A DNA stretch of 64,000 nt from Oryzias latipes (GCF_002234675.1 NC_019871.2:14788331-14852330), one strand, 5' to 3'. Numbered from the stretch's first letter, positions 11,901-36,289 are shown. The notes: a model not told the origin generated them from the letters alone. Numbers and translations: made by a program.

Positions 11901-12860
11901 GTTGCTGACTTAAGTAAAAATTCACTCAAATAGAACTATTTGGATTTGGACAATTCATATATGCAGATGTGCTGTGGATTTTTGTGGGAATGTATTTGTA
12001 AATCAGGTGATTTTGTTTTAGTAAAGTTTTATTTGTTGAGGTACTGTGACTTAAAAACAAACAAGTTAAACAAGTTAATATGACTTGAATTTAGACAATC
12101 AAACGCTGTAATATTTAAAGTTTTTGCACATTTTACAGCAGGAGAAAACTGAAGTGTTTTCCCCCAAAGACTATTGCTGGTTATTAATTTAAGACTTGAA
12201 AAGTACTTGTTTGGCCAATGTTTGTTTATAAAAATTAAAAAAAACACAAGATGTCAGTGTGTTGACTAAAAAAAGAAAAAAAAATCAATGGCTTGCCACT
12301 TATAAGTGAGGCGTTTTCTCAATCTGGTGTCTTATAGCCACTCAGGAAGTTCAATTTAAGTGCCAGATTGGAATCATACATGCTTTTAACAGCATTTAAA
12401 ACAAAAACATGGTTAACAATTAATGAAATGAGACTTTTGGGATTGAATCTAACAAGAATGACAAGGATTAATTATTTACTTTAACATTTTTGAATAACAT
12501 GAATAAGTCAGAACATCCCTGTGAGACATCCTTCCTTGTTTAACCTTTCAAAAACTCTGGGACACTCTGCTGTTTACAGTATTACAAGCTTGTGTGATAA
12601 TTTGCCCTGATGCTAGACCATGTAATCTAGCCATGTGGATGTTAAATCGTTAACGTCCACAAAGAAGCATGTTTTGATCCACGATGTGTTTTTCAGCTAC
12701 AGGACAGACATGCAGATGCGTCCATCCTGAAAGCAGACACGTTTTACAGCTTTACTGCAAATCCTGGTTGCTTTTAATTATCAAGGGGGTTTTATTAAGC
12801 AAATTAAACATCAAACAATAATCAGTTGTCTGCTCGTAAAGATTCAAATTAGGTTAATAC
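9000..12860. other. Intergenic, no recognised feature
   Basis: AT-rich DNA with only short, unsupported ORFs. The purine-rich patch at 10595-10650 and the pyrimidine-rich patch at 10745-10760 are low complexity. Confidence 0.5.
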
Positions 12861-12869
12861 CACATCCCT

Positions 12870-12980
12870 ACAGGGGTCGCCACGGTGAGGTGGTTTGGCA
12901 GAGATTTTTACGCCGGATGCCCTTTCTGACACAACCCTGTGTTTGATCTGGGCTGGAGACACGACGGGCAGGACATGATT
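12870..12980 (+). mobile_element. LINE/SINE-derived fragment
   Basis: Contains CTACAGGGGTCGCCACGGTG and TTTTTACGCCGGATGCCCTT followed by TCTGACACAACCC. This is a very common fish repeat module (GGTCGCC...TTTTACGCCGGATGCCCTTCCTGACGC). Non-coding remnant. Confidence 0.5.
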
Positions 12981-13049
12981 AAGAAGAAAGTAGCCTCTTC
13001 TCAGAATGTCATGGTGTTCTCAGAAGTTTGCCTTCCCTTCAGATAATTT

Positions 13050-13102
13050 TCATAGCAAGGAGGCCAGATAAGTCCAGTGAGCATCCGTCCTCCTTGCTAT
13101 GA
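13050..13102. repeat. Perfect 14-bp inverted repeat with 25-nt loop
   Basis: Arms TCATAGCAAGGAGG (13050-13063) and CCTCCTTGCTATGA (13089-13102) are exactly complementary. No gene or element boundary here explains it. It could be a hairpin RNA or the remains of a small palindromic element. Confidence 0.85.
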
Positions 13103-13589
13103 CTTAGATTAAAAAGAGTCTACTCTCTTTGAGAGCCATGAGTTCATCAGATTTAAATAATAAGACCACATTTTTCAGTTTTTAGAGGCCAGATCTTCTT
13201 GTCTTCGTCCCCTTTTGCCCCGTCACGTGCCATTTTTTTGTTTTGCCACTGTTTTATTTTATTAAGTTGACTTGTTAAATTAAATTTCTGCCACCAAAGA
13301 AAGAAAAAGAAAAATTTTATCAAAAAATATAAACATTTAAAACCATTTTCTGTACATGGATAGATGTTGATCCTTTTTAAAATAATATATCTGGACTATC
13401 TATATCTGAAAATGTAATTTTTTTTAGATAAAATGCAGTGTTTATTTTCAAAACCCCAAGTATATTTCATTGATGATTAATTTCAAACACAAACTACTCC
13501 CATGATTATCAGAGCACTTCCAAAGTTGCACTTCCTTCAAATGATGATAGCAGTCTGATGTTGCTTAAAATAAATTATGATTTTAAGGA

Positions 13590-13830
13590 CTGATAAAGCG
13601 CTTGGAACACCAGCCCTTCCCAGTCAAACATGTAAGGAACAGCCCCTTCCAGGAAGAGTCTGCGCTGCCAGCACCCCCCTAGATTTCATTAAAAAGGAAT
13701 ATGCTAACAGCCTGGTATGGTGGTGGGAGTGTGATGGTCTGGAGCTACAGACCATCATTGATGAAAAGCATAAGCCTACCAAGAATTGTGTTAGAAAGTG
13801 TCCAAAAATTAGAAAGTGAGATTAAGCTCC
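13590..13830 (+). mobile_element. Tc1/mariner transposase remnant (weak)
   Basis: GTATGGTGGTGGGAGTGTGA followed by TGGTCTGGAGCT matches the block of fish Tc1-like transposase genes that encodes W-W-x-G-S-V-M-V-W-G. Flanking sequence is badly degraded and interrupted by small deletions. Pseudogenic. Confidence 0.45.
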
Positions 13831-13865
13831 ACAATGTAGCACAACAACAATCTAGACACATTATG

Positions 13866-14121
13866 GGTTGGCTGTGGTTCAGTGGGAGAGTGGTCAACCT
13901 CTGTTAAGAAGATAGCAGGTTCGGTTTCCACCCATATGTCGCACAATCCTTTCGCATGACACTGAATCCCTCCTTTCTGCTGGTGGTTACAGATTGGCGC
14001 CAGTGTTCAGCAGTGGAGCCGCCGTCTGTGTGTGAATGGGTGAATGGAACTGTGACTGTAAAGCGCTTTGGGCCTTCTAAGAAGGTAGTCAAGGACTATT
14101 TAAGTATACACCATTTGCCAT
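13866..14121 (+). mobile_element. tRNA-derived SINE
   Basis: The head has an A-box TGGTTCAGTGG and a B-box GGTTCGGTTTC about 40 bp apart. The body has GGCGCCAGTGTTCAGCAGTG and GTGTGAATGGGTGAATGGAA, then CTGTAAAGCGCTTTGGGCC and a tail ending CACCATTTGCCA. This head/body/tail order is typical of a teleost SINE. It is not a functional tRNA gene because the head is mutated and lacks a matching acceptor stem. Confidence 0.75.
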
Positions 14122-14211
14122 CAGCAAATGCACCTCTGACTGGTTCAAAACATTCTTGACCATCTGTACAGCAAAACCCTCAAATTTGACTAAAATAATA
14201 CTGTTTGGCAA

Positions 14212-14580
14212 AATCATCAGATCCTCTTTGATCCATTTTTAAAGTGCTCCTCACTGTCTTTTAATTGTGATTATGCCGTTTTTGGTTAAAATCAAAAAAT
14301 CGTGTGTCATCAAAAAAAGATTTGCCTGTAGGTAGATGCATCGGAATGGTGCGGCTCAGGGAGCTTGAGGCTTCCCGTATTATCTCCTACGTCACACCTA
14401 CAAGTTTTTTCTACGTGTTTTCACCTGCTCCTGATTCACAATGATTTGAATAAAGAAATACTCAGAAATGCAATTTTCATCTTAATCTTAATCTTCTATA
14501 CGCATGTCATCATGAGAAAGTGCTACGAGAACATGTTTAAAAACTAAAAACGTGATTTTTATCAGAGTTGCTCTTTACAG
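14212..14580 (+). mobile_element. TTAA-flanked repeat family, copy B
   Basis: Shares TTAATTGTGATTATGCCGTT with copy A, GTAGGTAGATGCATCGGAAT with copies A and D, and CTCCTGATTCACAATGATTT plus AATACTCAGAAATGCAATTT with copies C and D. The right end is a mutated version of copy C (GAGTTGCTCTTTACA here, GAGTGGGTCTTTAA in copy C). Confidence 0.65.
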
Positions 14581-15009
14581 GAACATTTTAATATACTTAC
14601 GTAAAAGACTCTTCGCTTTTTCTCTCTCTCCAAAAACTGGCAAAAAAAGTCATACTTAATGTTATGTATATAACTGTTCTGTGAGGTCAACCCTGACATC
14701 AGTACAACTAATATCCAAAAGGAGGAAGGAGGTAAATCTGTTTTGTTTTTTATCTTCCAGAGTTCCAGTCTGTCCCGGGCCAATCTATAGTCTGAGGTAA
14801 GACTGCAGTGGAAGCGCTCAAGACATGACCTTCTACCGCTGTCCCTAATCCCTGTGGGTCAGGCGTTAATCCAGTTCCCCTACCAAATGCCTGGCTTTGT
14901 AAAAGCATGTTACCTCACTTCCTCCGGCAAAGTTTTTTTTTTTAAAGTACATCACTTTAAGACAGTACTTTACTACAGAGCCATGGAGGGTTCTCTATAT
15001 TTACCATTT

Positions 15010-15292
15010 TGTGTGCACAAATTTGAATTTTGCTATCAAAGATTAGTATCTTCTGCTCACAGGCTGGCATTTTGTGCACTAATGTTACCTTTTGAGCGCA
15101 TAAGTTAGTAGTTATGCATACAAGTTAGCAATTTGTGCACACAAGTTACCATTCTGTCAACACAAGTTAATATTTTGTGCTCACAAGTTACCATTTTGTC
15201 CGCACAAGTTAGTATCTTGTGCGCACAAGATACTTGTGTGCACAAGATATGTTTGTGTGCATAAATTTTATCTTGTGTGCACAATTTAGCTT
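15010..15292. repeat. 21-bp minisatellite upstream of egln2
   Basis: About 13 degenerate units of a 21-bp motif, clearest at 15140-15240 (for example CACAAGTTACCATTTTGTCC + G). On the minus strand it translates as a heptad C-x-H/D-K-x-x-T repeated, which exposes the 21-bp period. Units contain CACAAG and CTTGTG, so neighbouring units can base-pair. It ends about 400 bp before the egln2 first exon. Confidence 0.8.
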
Positions 15293-15599
15293 TGTCATAT
15301 ACTATTTTTTTTTTAAATCTGCAGACATTCATTTGTTGGATTTTAATAGAGCTAAGAACCTTAATCCATCTTTTTATTTACATTTATCTCACCATACTAT
15401 AGACTATTGTTTATTAGAAACAATATCGGATACTTGTGTATGGTTTCAGTCCCAGCTTAACCTGGGTTAAATGTCTTCATGCTCAGCCTTACTGTGAAAT
15501 TTTTTTTAATGCAAAACCTTTAAAGCAAAGTTGATCAAACTTTAGCTTTTTGTGACAGTCCATCACTGCTGCTGACGGCTGGCCGCTGTAACAAATCAC

Positions 15600-15750
15600 A
15601 TGTTCATGCAAATAACAGGCGGGACTGGAACAAGACGACTGCTGGGAGGAGGAGGAGGTGGAGGAAGAGGAGGAGGAGGTGGGGGAGACACAGACTGAAA
15701 CCGGGAGCGCTCACTAACACAACGGGGAGCGCTGTTTTCGGGGATAGAAG
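15600..15750 (+). promoter_or_regulatory. egln2: egln2 promoter region
   Basis: Upstream of the inferred non-coding first exon. It has an octamer ATGCAAAT at about 15606, a GC-type motif GGCGGGACT, and a 40-bp purine tract (GGAGGA repeats, 15646-15688) able to form triplex or quadruplex DNA. GC and CpG content rise sharply compared with the flanks. No TATA box is evident. The transcription start is not determinable from sequence alone. Confidence 0.45.
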
Positions 15751-15962
15751 AGGCCTTGTTTGGCCCAGAGCATCTCCCGGTGTCCCTCGGTTCGGTGTAG
15801 CGTTTCAGGCCGGCGTTGGTCGCCGTCGCCGGCCAAGATATTATTTATAACCACCGCGGATGGGACGCACACCCCGGCAAGACAATCCCGGAAATAACAT
15901 GCGTACTCTCAGCCTGTCACGTACGCTCTCTGAGAATTTGCATGCCTGTATGGCTGCCGTAG
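15700..15962 (+). other. egln2: egln2 non-coding first exon (inferred) with uORF start
   Basis: GC-rich segment ending in a consensus donor (CCGTAG|GTAAGC at 15962/15963). The next plausible acceptor is TTTCCGCAG at 16563-16571, which would place the egln2 start codon in the second exon. An ATG at 15860 opens an upstream frame. After splicing it continues into exon 2 and stops at TAG 16628-16630, giving 53 codons that end well before the main ATG. Confidence 0.55.
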
Positions 15963-16756
15963 GTAAGCAGGGGCTTTTATTCTCTCAATTGATATTTTTC
16001 TCTATTTTTTTTAACAAAGTCCCCGTTAAATTCATCCTACGTTTGAAAATGCATTTATTTTTCATTGAGGCGATGCGTGAAGTGTATTATTGAAAGTATG
16101 ACGCCAAGTTGATCATGAATTGCAGACAAAGACGGAAAAATTTGGGGGTTCCGCGGGTATGAAATCAAAGTGCAGTAATGTGAAAATGTACATTATATTG
16201 CATTGAAACTGCAAATGTAGACTTATTTTTAGTTCCGGTAAAATAACGCTAGTTTCTGTTCTTGTGGTCACCAATTTCTCAATTAAAATATGTTTAAAAG
16301 TCGACTATTATTGAACTGTACCTCAACCATTATGTTGTCTGCTTTATTTATGACTGTCTGGTTACATAATGTTATTTTTTAACTAGCATGCTACATAGTG
16401 AGCTTCATCCTTTCCGGCTACTTTTTAGCCGCTTTATCGATATGCTAAATTCATGTTTTAGCTAGGCCTGACGCGGCAAGGCGTTTGTTGCAGTCAAACT
16501 CGTACGTGTGCTCACTGTGGCAGGTGGTCCACACTATTTTTAGCTCAAGTGTATCGTTTGACTTTCCGCAGACAACCCACGCCGCGTGACAATGCTCGTT
16601 ACACTGATGGGAGCAGCCACGCCGTTTTAGACCCAAAGTAACAGCTGAAGTGAAAGAGGAGGGCTGGGACATGAAACTTCTTCTCGCGGATGTGCCACGG
16701 CTCCCCTCCGACAGAGAAAGCGGGCGGCTCGGCTAGAAAATGAAGCGAGGACGTGA

Positions 16757-29795
<13,039 letters not shown>

Positions 29796-31183
29796 AGTTT
29801 CTTAAAGCAACTGCGGAGCACTCTTAAAGTATTATGTGCCTTCTCAACCTACCGCTGGACTTTCAGATTTCAGAGCGGTTCAAGCGTCCGACACGGCCCC
29901 GGCTCTGCTGAGAGTTTGATTCCCGCCACGAGCTGCGAGGAAGCGAACGAGCTGCCAACGCAACGGAAATTCTGAGCTCAGTGAGCTAGCTTGGCGCAAG
30001 CAGAATTTGGAGCCGCGGTAGAAGAAGACTCGAAGCAAAGACTCAAAAAGGTTGCAGTTTTGCGTGATCAGTTCTTAGTTGTGATATTTTAAAATATCAA
30101 TGTTTTATTCTGCTCTGCAGTCCTGTTTTTTGTGTGAATGAGTGGGGGAAGAGATGCGTTGAAATTCTGCTCACGATGTGAGCCAGAGAGCGCAACGGAG
30201 GAGAAGAAACGGGCGTCGACAGATTGGGGGAGAGGAAAGCTGCCCTGTTGCACTTAATATTTTCAGTAAAGCTCCACATCTCCTCACGTGGTTTGATTGG
30301 CGCATGGGAGCGGCTGCATTAGTTGGCTTTGTGTAGTACACTAAGCTGAGCTCAGCAAGTCTCTCTTGGCCTCGACTGGGGCAGAATATCATTAAAAAAC
30401 AAGGATGTAATGGGTGAGAGTCAAGAGTGAATGTTTATATTCGGAAAAGTGTACCACTGGTCCGCTGTTTTTGTAAACTCGATGCACTCTGCTCACTGTG
30501 TGACTGAATGACCTGCCCACACCTGAGACCACAGGTCAAGACAGGGTTTGAAGAAGTGTGTGTCTGAGTTTGCGTGTCCACATGACTATACTTTCAACCA
30601 GCACAAAAAGGAGAAGACGACTCTACCAAATGGAACTCACCACGCAGACGACGTCAGTCTGCCTTTTGTATTTCAGACCATACAGTTCAAAGCACAAATC
30701 TACGCTGTGTGTGTGACCTGCGGTGTCACTTGTCATGTTGTGTGTTGAGCTCCCATGTCTTGAAAAGGGTCTCTGTTTGTAAAAGAAGGAGGTTGTTCCT
30801 AAAATGCACTTTATTGTTTGAAATGCCATGCCTGAATGACGGAAACCATGTAACTAATGATGTAGATGAATGAATTTGTTCTTTTCTGCTGTGGATAACC
30901 TGTTATTCAGATGGAATAGAAACTAAAACAATTAGAACAAATTGAAATGGTTTGCCCCCCTTTTTTTTCATTTTCATTTCTGGCTCTTTTTGTGTATTAG
31001 GATTTTTATTTTTGGTAGTTTTCCAGACCCTGCAGATCATCTCAGGCACTTTGTTCTAAAGGGTTTAAGCTTGAAATATGACAAAGTGTACTTTAAATAT
31101 GAGCAACACAGTTTGTATGTTTGGAATTCGCAGATGACTGAAACAAACTCTGAAAGTCCTTTTGAAAAAACGTTGTTTACTTA
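29796..31183 (+). other. egln2: egln2 3' UTR and downstream spacer
   Basis: No further coding signal. No AATAAA is seen; ATTAAA at 30391-30396 is a possible poly(A) signal. The end of the 3' UTR cannot be fixed. Confidence 0.4.
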
Positions 31184-31191
31184 GTCTATAT

Positions 31192-33883
31192 CAGGGGTAT
31201 TCAATTAAAATTCAAAAAGGTCCAGTTACTAAAAATCTTTCCCAGCAAAGGTCCGGATCTTATGTTTTCACTTAACATAATGTACCCTCATGTTAATAAA
31301 ATCAATAACGCACATACATTTCTACATAATTTATTGTTACATTTCAAGTGTTTTCAAAGTAATATGCTTTTAACATACCGAAAAGTCTGAACTTGTATGG
31401 TACTTGAATGGAAAACAATACTGTAGTTCTCTTTACTACATGTCAATTAACAGACACTGAAATTATTCTGAATAACATAAATAAAAAGTGCAAACACAGC
31501 TTTGAGCAGCCTGAACTTAGGGCCTATTTCAAGTAATGTAAAACATTCAGAATATTTTGAATAAAATAAAAGTGCTTTTAATCTTCAAGAAAAAAATAAA
31601 CAAGACATTTGAACTGCCACCTTTTTAAAAAATGAACTACATTTTAAATAAAATAACACAGGAAACTTTTCAAGTAAAATAGAACAGGGCAGAATTTACT
31701 GAATAAAAAAAGTGCAGAACTTTGAGCAGCTCCCTTTTTCATCTCTCCTTTCAACCTTTCCTTACTCCCTTTCAATCTTTCTTTCCTAGTGAGAGAAATG
31801 GGCATGTAACTGTCCTGCCAGCAGTTTGAATCTTGGCTTAAATGGGGTTAGTGCAAGTCTCATGCTCATGTGGAGATGCTCATTGGTGAGCCTAGAACGG
31901 TACTTTGTTTTAATAATATTCATTGACGAGAAAGCTGTCTCACAGCTGTAAGTTGATCCAAACATGGTCAAGGTGTGTAGTGCTACTTTGGTTAGACCAG
32001 GGAACATCGTTTCTGGCACAATCTGTAACCAGAAAGTAGCAGAGTCAGTTGTTTCAAAATGCCTCCTTAGAGCAACATCTGCTTGCAAATCAGTGAGCTC
32101 TAACTGTAAAGATCCAGGATGTGCCCACTTGAAGGTCTGTGTCACCTCCTTTGAAAATCCTCTGATTTCTCTGATAAGGAATGGATTCTCAATTAGCAGG
32201 AGGAGCTCGTGTCCAAGGTTGAAGCAGTCAAATCGTTGACAGAAGTTTCCAATCAGCTTGTCTATGAAGCCGACATAAGGGGAAATGTCTCTCTCACCCT
32301 GAATTTGTTCACGCATTTGTGGGAAATGCTCACAATCTGCTTGGAGATCTTCTTTGAAAATGTCCAGCTTAATCTGGAATGAGCGGACAGTTTTCATCAA
32401 ATCGCAGATAGAATTTTTCTGACCCTGCAGCTTTAAATTGAGCTCATTAAGGTGTCCTGTGATGTCCACCAAAAAAGCCACCACATCCATCTTGTGCTGA
32501 TCTTGCAAAAAGTTTGCAAACTGTGTTGCTTTTTGACTCTTGAGCTGCTGTAAGAAAGCAGCTATTTCCTTTCGGATGGACCAGAAGCGTTCCAGTGCAT
32601 TGCCTTTACTCAGCCATCTCACGTTGTTGTGGAGTAGTAGGTCATTTGCATTTGCATCCATTTCCTTCAAAAATTCTCTCAGCAGTCGATGCTGATGGGA
32701 TGAGGAAGCCCTCAGGAAGTTTATAAGTTTCATCATGGTATTCATTACTTCAGCAAATTCTTCAGACAGAATGGCACAGAGAACAGTCTGATGTATGATA
32801 CAGTGGTAGGCTATGAGATCAGGGTTGTCTTGTTTCATCCGCGCAACAGCCCCCTTCTCTGTCCCAACCATGGCAGGTGCACCATCCGTGGTGACTGACA
32901 CTACTTGCTTCAGATTAATCTTTCTTTTTGTGAGCATCTCCTTTATCCCCTCATATATATCCTCTCCTCTTGTGTGTGTCTCAAGTGGTGTTGAACCTAA
33001 CATGTCCTCACACATCTCTTTCTTCTCTTTGTGAGGAAATCTCACATACACCAAAAGCTGGGCATTATCTGTTACATCTGTGGACTCATCAATGGCTAAG
33101 GATATGCATGCTGCGTTCTGAACAGCTGCATCAAGCTGTGCCAGCACATCCTCTGCTAATAGTTCAGTTTTTCTAGTTGTTGTTGTAGCTGACAATGGGA
33201 TTTTTTTTATTTTTTCACACATGTCATCTTTTAGTTTACCATCAAGTAAGGTTTCTGCAGCCGCATTTAAGCACTCCTTTACAACTGTCACATCGCTGAA
33301 TGCTTTCTTGTGTTGCGCCAAAATCCACGCGATCTTTAACGAACACTCATTTGCACGTTGCTGCCCGGTAAATGCATGCGTGATGACACGAGTAGACCTG
33401 TCATACTGTGCTTTCAATTCGATGATTTTACTTGCCCTCACTGCGGACTTCTGCAGGTACATTTCCTCAAACGACCCGTGTTTGGTCTCATAGTGACGCT
33501 TAACGTTGCCACTTTTGATTAACGCCACATTTTCACAGCATATGAGACACAAAGGTTTAGAACTGGCTGCAGGCAGAATAAACATGTATTTGTCCGTCCA
33601 TTCATCTTTAAAAGTTCGGTTTTCAGCATCTACTTTTTTCATTTTTGAGCAAGCCATTTTCTCTCATCTCCTCTCCATCTCTCTCTCACACTCGCTGTTG
33701 CTGAAAGGTAAACAATCGATTTGATTGGCTTGGCTATTGATGACGCTCCTGTCATAATTACTAGATTAGCTGCGCATGAACAAATGATTTATATTTTTAT
33801 TAATATCAAAAGTTTTAACGGGTCCGGGCAGACTCGTCACTCGGTCCGGACTCGGACCGCGGTCCGCCATTTGACGATGCCCG
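31192..33883 (-). mobile_element. Complete autonomous-looking hAT transposon (2692 bp)
   Basis: Bounded by a perfect 8-bp target-site duplication GTCTATAT (31184-31191 and 33884-33891), the length typical of hAT. The left end CAGGGGTATTCAATT and the inverted right end CGGGCATCGTCAAAT share about 10 of 15 positions, including C-x-GG and TCAA. Both subterminal regions carry GGTCCGGA-type motifs. A single uninterrupted transposase gene occupies the centre on the minus strand. It lies between egln2 and slc1a5, not inside a host gene. Confidence 0.88.
31786..33657 (-). CDS. hAT transposase, 623 aa, intact (BED finger + hATC)
   Basis: DNA cut-and-paste transposase acting in the nucleus on its own element ends. 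The N-terminal BED-type zinc finger has C37, C40, H55 and H60 (CLIC...HYETKH). The RNase H-like core shows D190 (AIDESTDV) and D258 (TTDGAPAMVG). The third acidic residue is expected at E573 in the C-terminal dimerisation region (YSCETAFSSMNIIKTKYRSR). The helical insertion lies between about 300 and 540. The protein resembles the Charlie-like hAT group related to GTF2IRD2/EPM2AIP1-type proteins. There are no frameshifts or stops. Its ATG is the first in frame, preceded by about 225 bp of element 5' sequence. A domesticated host gene is unlikely, because the element ends and target duplication are preserved. Confidence 0.9.
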   Translation of the reverse strand: MACSKMKKVDAENRTFKDEWTDKYMFILPAASSKPLCLICCENVALIKSGNVKRHYETKHGSFEEMYLQKSAVRASKIIELKAQYDRSTRVITHAFTGQQRANECSLKIAWILAQHKKAFSDVTVVKECLNAAAETLLDGKLKDDMCEKIKKIPLSATTTTRKTELLAEDVLAQLDAAVQNAACISLAIDESTDVTDNAQLLVYVRFPHKEKKEMCEDMLGSTPLETHTRGEDIYEGIKEMLTKRKINLKQVVSVTTDGAPAMVGTEKGAVARMKQDNPDLIAYHCIIHQTVLCAILSEEFAEVMNTMMKLINFLRASSSHQHRLLREFLKEMDANANDLLLHNNVRWLSKGNALERFWSIRKEIAAFLQQLKSQKATQFANFLQDQHKMDVVAFLVDITGHLNELNLKLQGQKNSICDLMKTVRSFQIKLDIFKEDLQADCEHFPQMREQIQGERDISPYVGFIDKLIGNFCQRFDCFNLGHELLLLIENPFLIREIRGFSKEVTQTFKWAHPGSLQLELTDLQADVALRRHFETTDSATFWLQIVPETMFPGLTKVALHTLTMFGSTYSCETAFSSMNIIKTKYRSRLTNEHLHMSMRLALTPFKPRFKLLAGQLHAHFSH

Positions 33884-33891
33884 GTCTATAT

Positions 33892-36280
33892 TATCAATTG
33901 GCTTTAGTCTTTTATTTTGGTAAATATTTGTAAAACTGTCAAATAGTTTAAAAAAAAAACAGCTTTTAGTTGATGATGTTTAAAGCTAAAGTTGCTGTGT
34001 CAAAAAAAAAGTCAACCTGCGCATGTTTTCCATAACTGTCATCCTGAAGATTAATAATAAATCCACAGTTTCCTGTGACACAGTTTGTCTTGGGAAAAAG
34101 GTTGAGTGTCATTCTTACTAAGCAATGGTATTCAAACATCTTTTCATTTCTAAACACGAATAAAGAAAATTTGATCCCTAGCTTCCCGAATTCGTTCTTC
34201 TTTTAAAAACCTTGGCAAACATATGAACGAGCACAAATCATAAAGTCAGGGTAACCCAGCCACCAGCAGGAGAGTAAATGTCTCCCACTGACGTACGGTA
34301 TCCAGAAACCGATCAAATTATAGCTGCCCTCATGACTCATGGAGCAAATGTTAACTAATAGCTCCTCTGCTCTAGATTAAACCACTGAGGTCATCAAACT
34401 GGCTGTCTGAGTCTTAAAAAGGGTTGTTGAACACGCAATGAGGTGGAATCTCTCGATCTTTATTCTGATTTCCTGAAAGTGTTTCTTAACCGTTACAGCT
34501 GTACTTTTATGTTCTTCTTGGATAACAAATCAAGGTGTTCTGAACTAAAAAGTCAAATTTTATCACTAGAAGAGAAATATAATTTTTTAGAATGAATAAT
34601 CAGACCAATTTAAAATCAAGAAACCAAGAGAAATATTTTCCCCTCTTGACTGTCAGTTGACATAAAATAAAACTGTTACACAATTGAAAGAACCGCCTAA
34701 AAAATCTCATGAGGAAAAAGCTCATGTTGATATCTGTCATTCTTTTCGTGGGTGCAAATATACGTTTGTAGAGGATCCATCATAAAGCATCGGCTCTCCA
34801 CCAGATGGTGGAGCACGCTCATGATCCATCTTCAAGTTCAGAAATCATTCATTTTGGGCACACAGTGTCTCTGCCACGGTGAAGAACTGGTTGGAGCAGT
34901 TTGACCCTCCAACATTCTTTAAGTTACAGACCAGAACCACTTTGTCAATTCAGAAACACTGTACTGGACCAACACAAGGCTGGGCCAGTTTTTCTAAGCA
35001 TAAAGTACTAAAATATTTATTTCTTTGAAGTAATAAGATGCAAATTGAATCTCATGTTAACTCATGTCCTTTTGTCTCGGTCACAGGGAAGTTTAATGCT
35101 AGAGTTCCCATACTCAGGGCAATAAAGCTCTCCAAGTGTTAGTCCACCACTGGATTTAGCCCATGAAACATGTTTCCATCAAAATGGTTTGATTCCCTGG
35201 ATTTCATAACTGATCATTGACTGAATATTTTTCATGCTTTGATTTGAAAATAAATTCTGCTTTTTGTTTTGACAGACAGTAGCTCAACTGCCTGCTCAGT
35301 TTAAACACTTTTCTAATAATAGTTAGTTTTATTTTAAAATGCCTCATTTCTTAACACCTGAAGACACTTTATGTTTTTTTCAAAGTTCACAAAATGATTG
35401 AATATTTAAACTTGGAGGCAGATTAGTAGCAGTTTAGCACCTAATTGTTTTCCCAAAGTTATCACTACTGTCACAACTTTTTGTTTCATTTTCAATATAA
35501 AAAGGCTTCTATCCAAGCAGCCAATGAGCTGATTGACCCCACAATTACTGTTCAGCTTCAGATCTAACAAACTAATGAAGGTAATCCCTTGTATCATTCA
35601 AGCAGACTTCAGGTTTTAAGAGTTAGAGAAGAGAAAGGCCTAAAACTGCTCTTTTTGTTAAAAAAAAAAAAAAAAAAGGAAATTTGACCTCACTCCTGCC
35701 TGTTCTATTACCATTATCTTCGGTGTGCAACATCAGCACAAAGTGAAGTTTAAATGAAAACAAAGGGATGCAGGCAAAACTTTCATCTTTGCATTCATAA
35801 CACGAATGAAAACACTCAACATCCTACTAAGTTGTAAAATGCTAGAACAAATCCCAGGGGAACCAAGACACCACACCTGACCTTCTCATGTTTGGACGTC
35901 CAAAAGGGTCACGTGAAATTCATTCATTTATTCAATACTTAGCTTTTGTGATGTGCAATATAGATTTTCTGCTTGACCTTTGTTAAAAGAGATTTGTTAA
36001 AGTCAGTTGAAACGAATTTATCAGTCTTAAGGCAGCATTATATAAGAACGTTTGCCCAACGTTTTATGTAAATAAACTCCTATAGGGGCAACACAAAACA
36101 AAGAGGACTGCACAAAAGAAAGACAGTCACAGAGCTTAAAAATCTATGAAGAAATCTACAATTACTGTAGATTACCATTTAGAGTGGTAAAATGATTATT
36201 ATCACGAATGATTGTTTGCAATCTCCCACCATCCTGTGGTTCGTTTTCCTTTATAACAGTAATGATCTGTTTTTGTTGTA
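33892..36280. other. Intergenic, nothing recognised
   Basis: AT-rich DNA with only short ORFs and a poly(A) run near 35661-35677. No supported gene or element. Confidence 0.5.
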
Positions 36281-36289
36281 GTGTCTAAT

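Noticed and set aside
13866-13940. Possible tRNA gene
   Set aside because: A- and B-box are present but the acceptor stem and anticodon arm do not form, and a SINE body follows.
15860-16093. 77-aa ORF as a separate gene
   Set aside because: It reads through the consensus donor at 15963 into intron; better explained as a uORF in the egln2 first exon.
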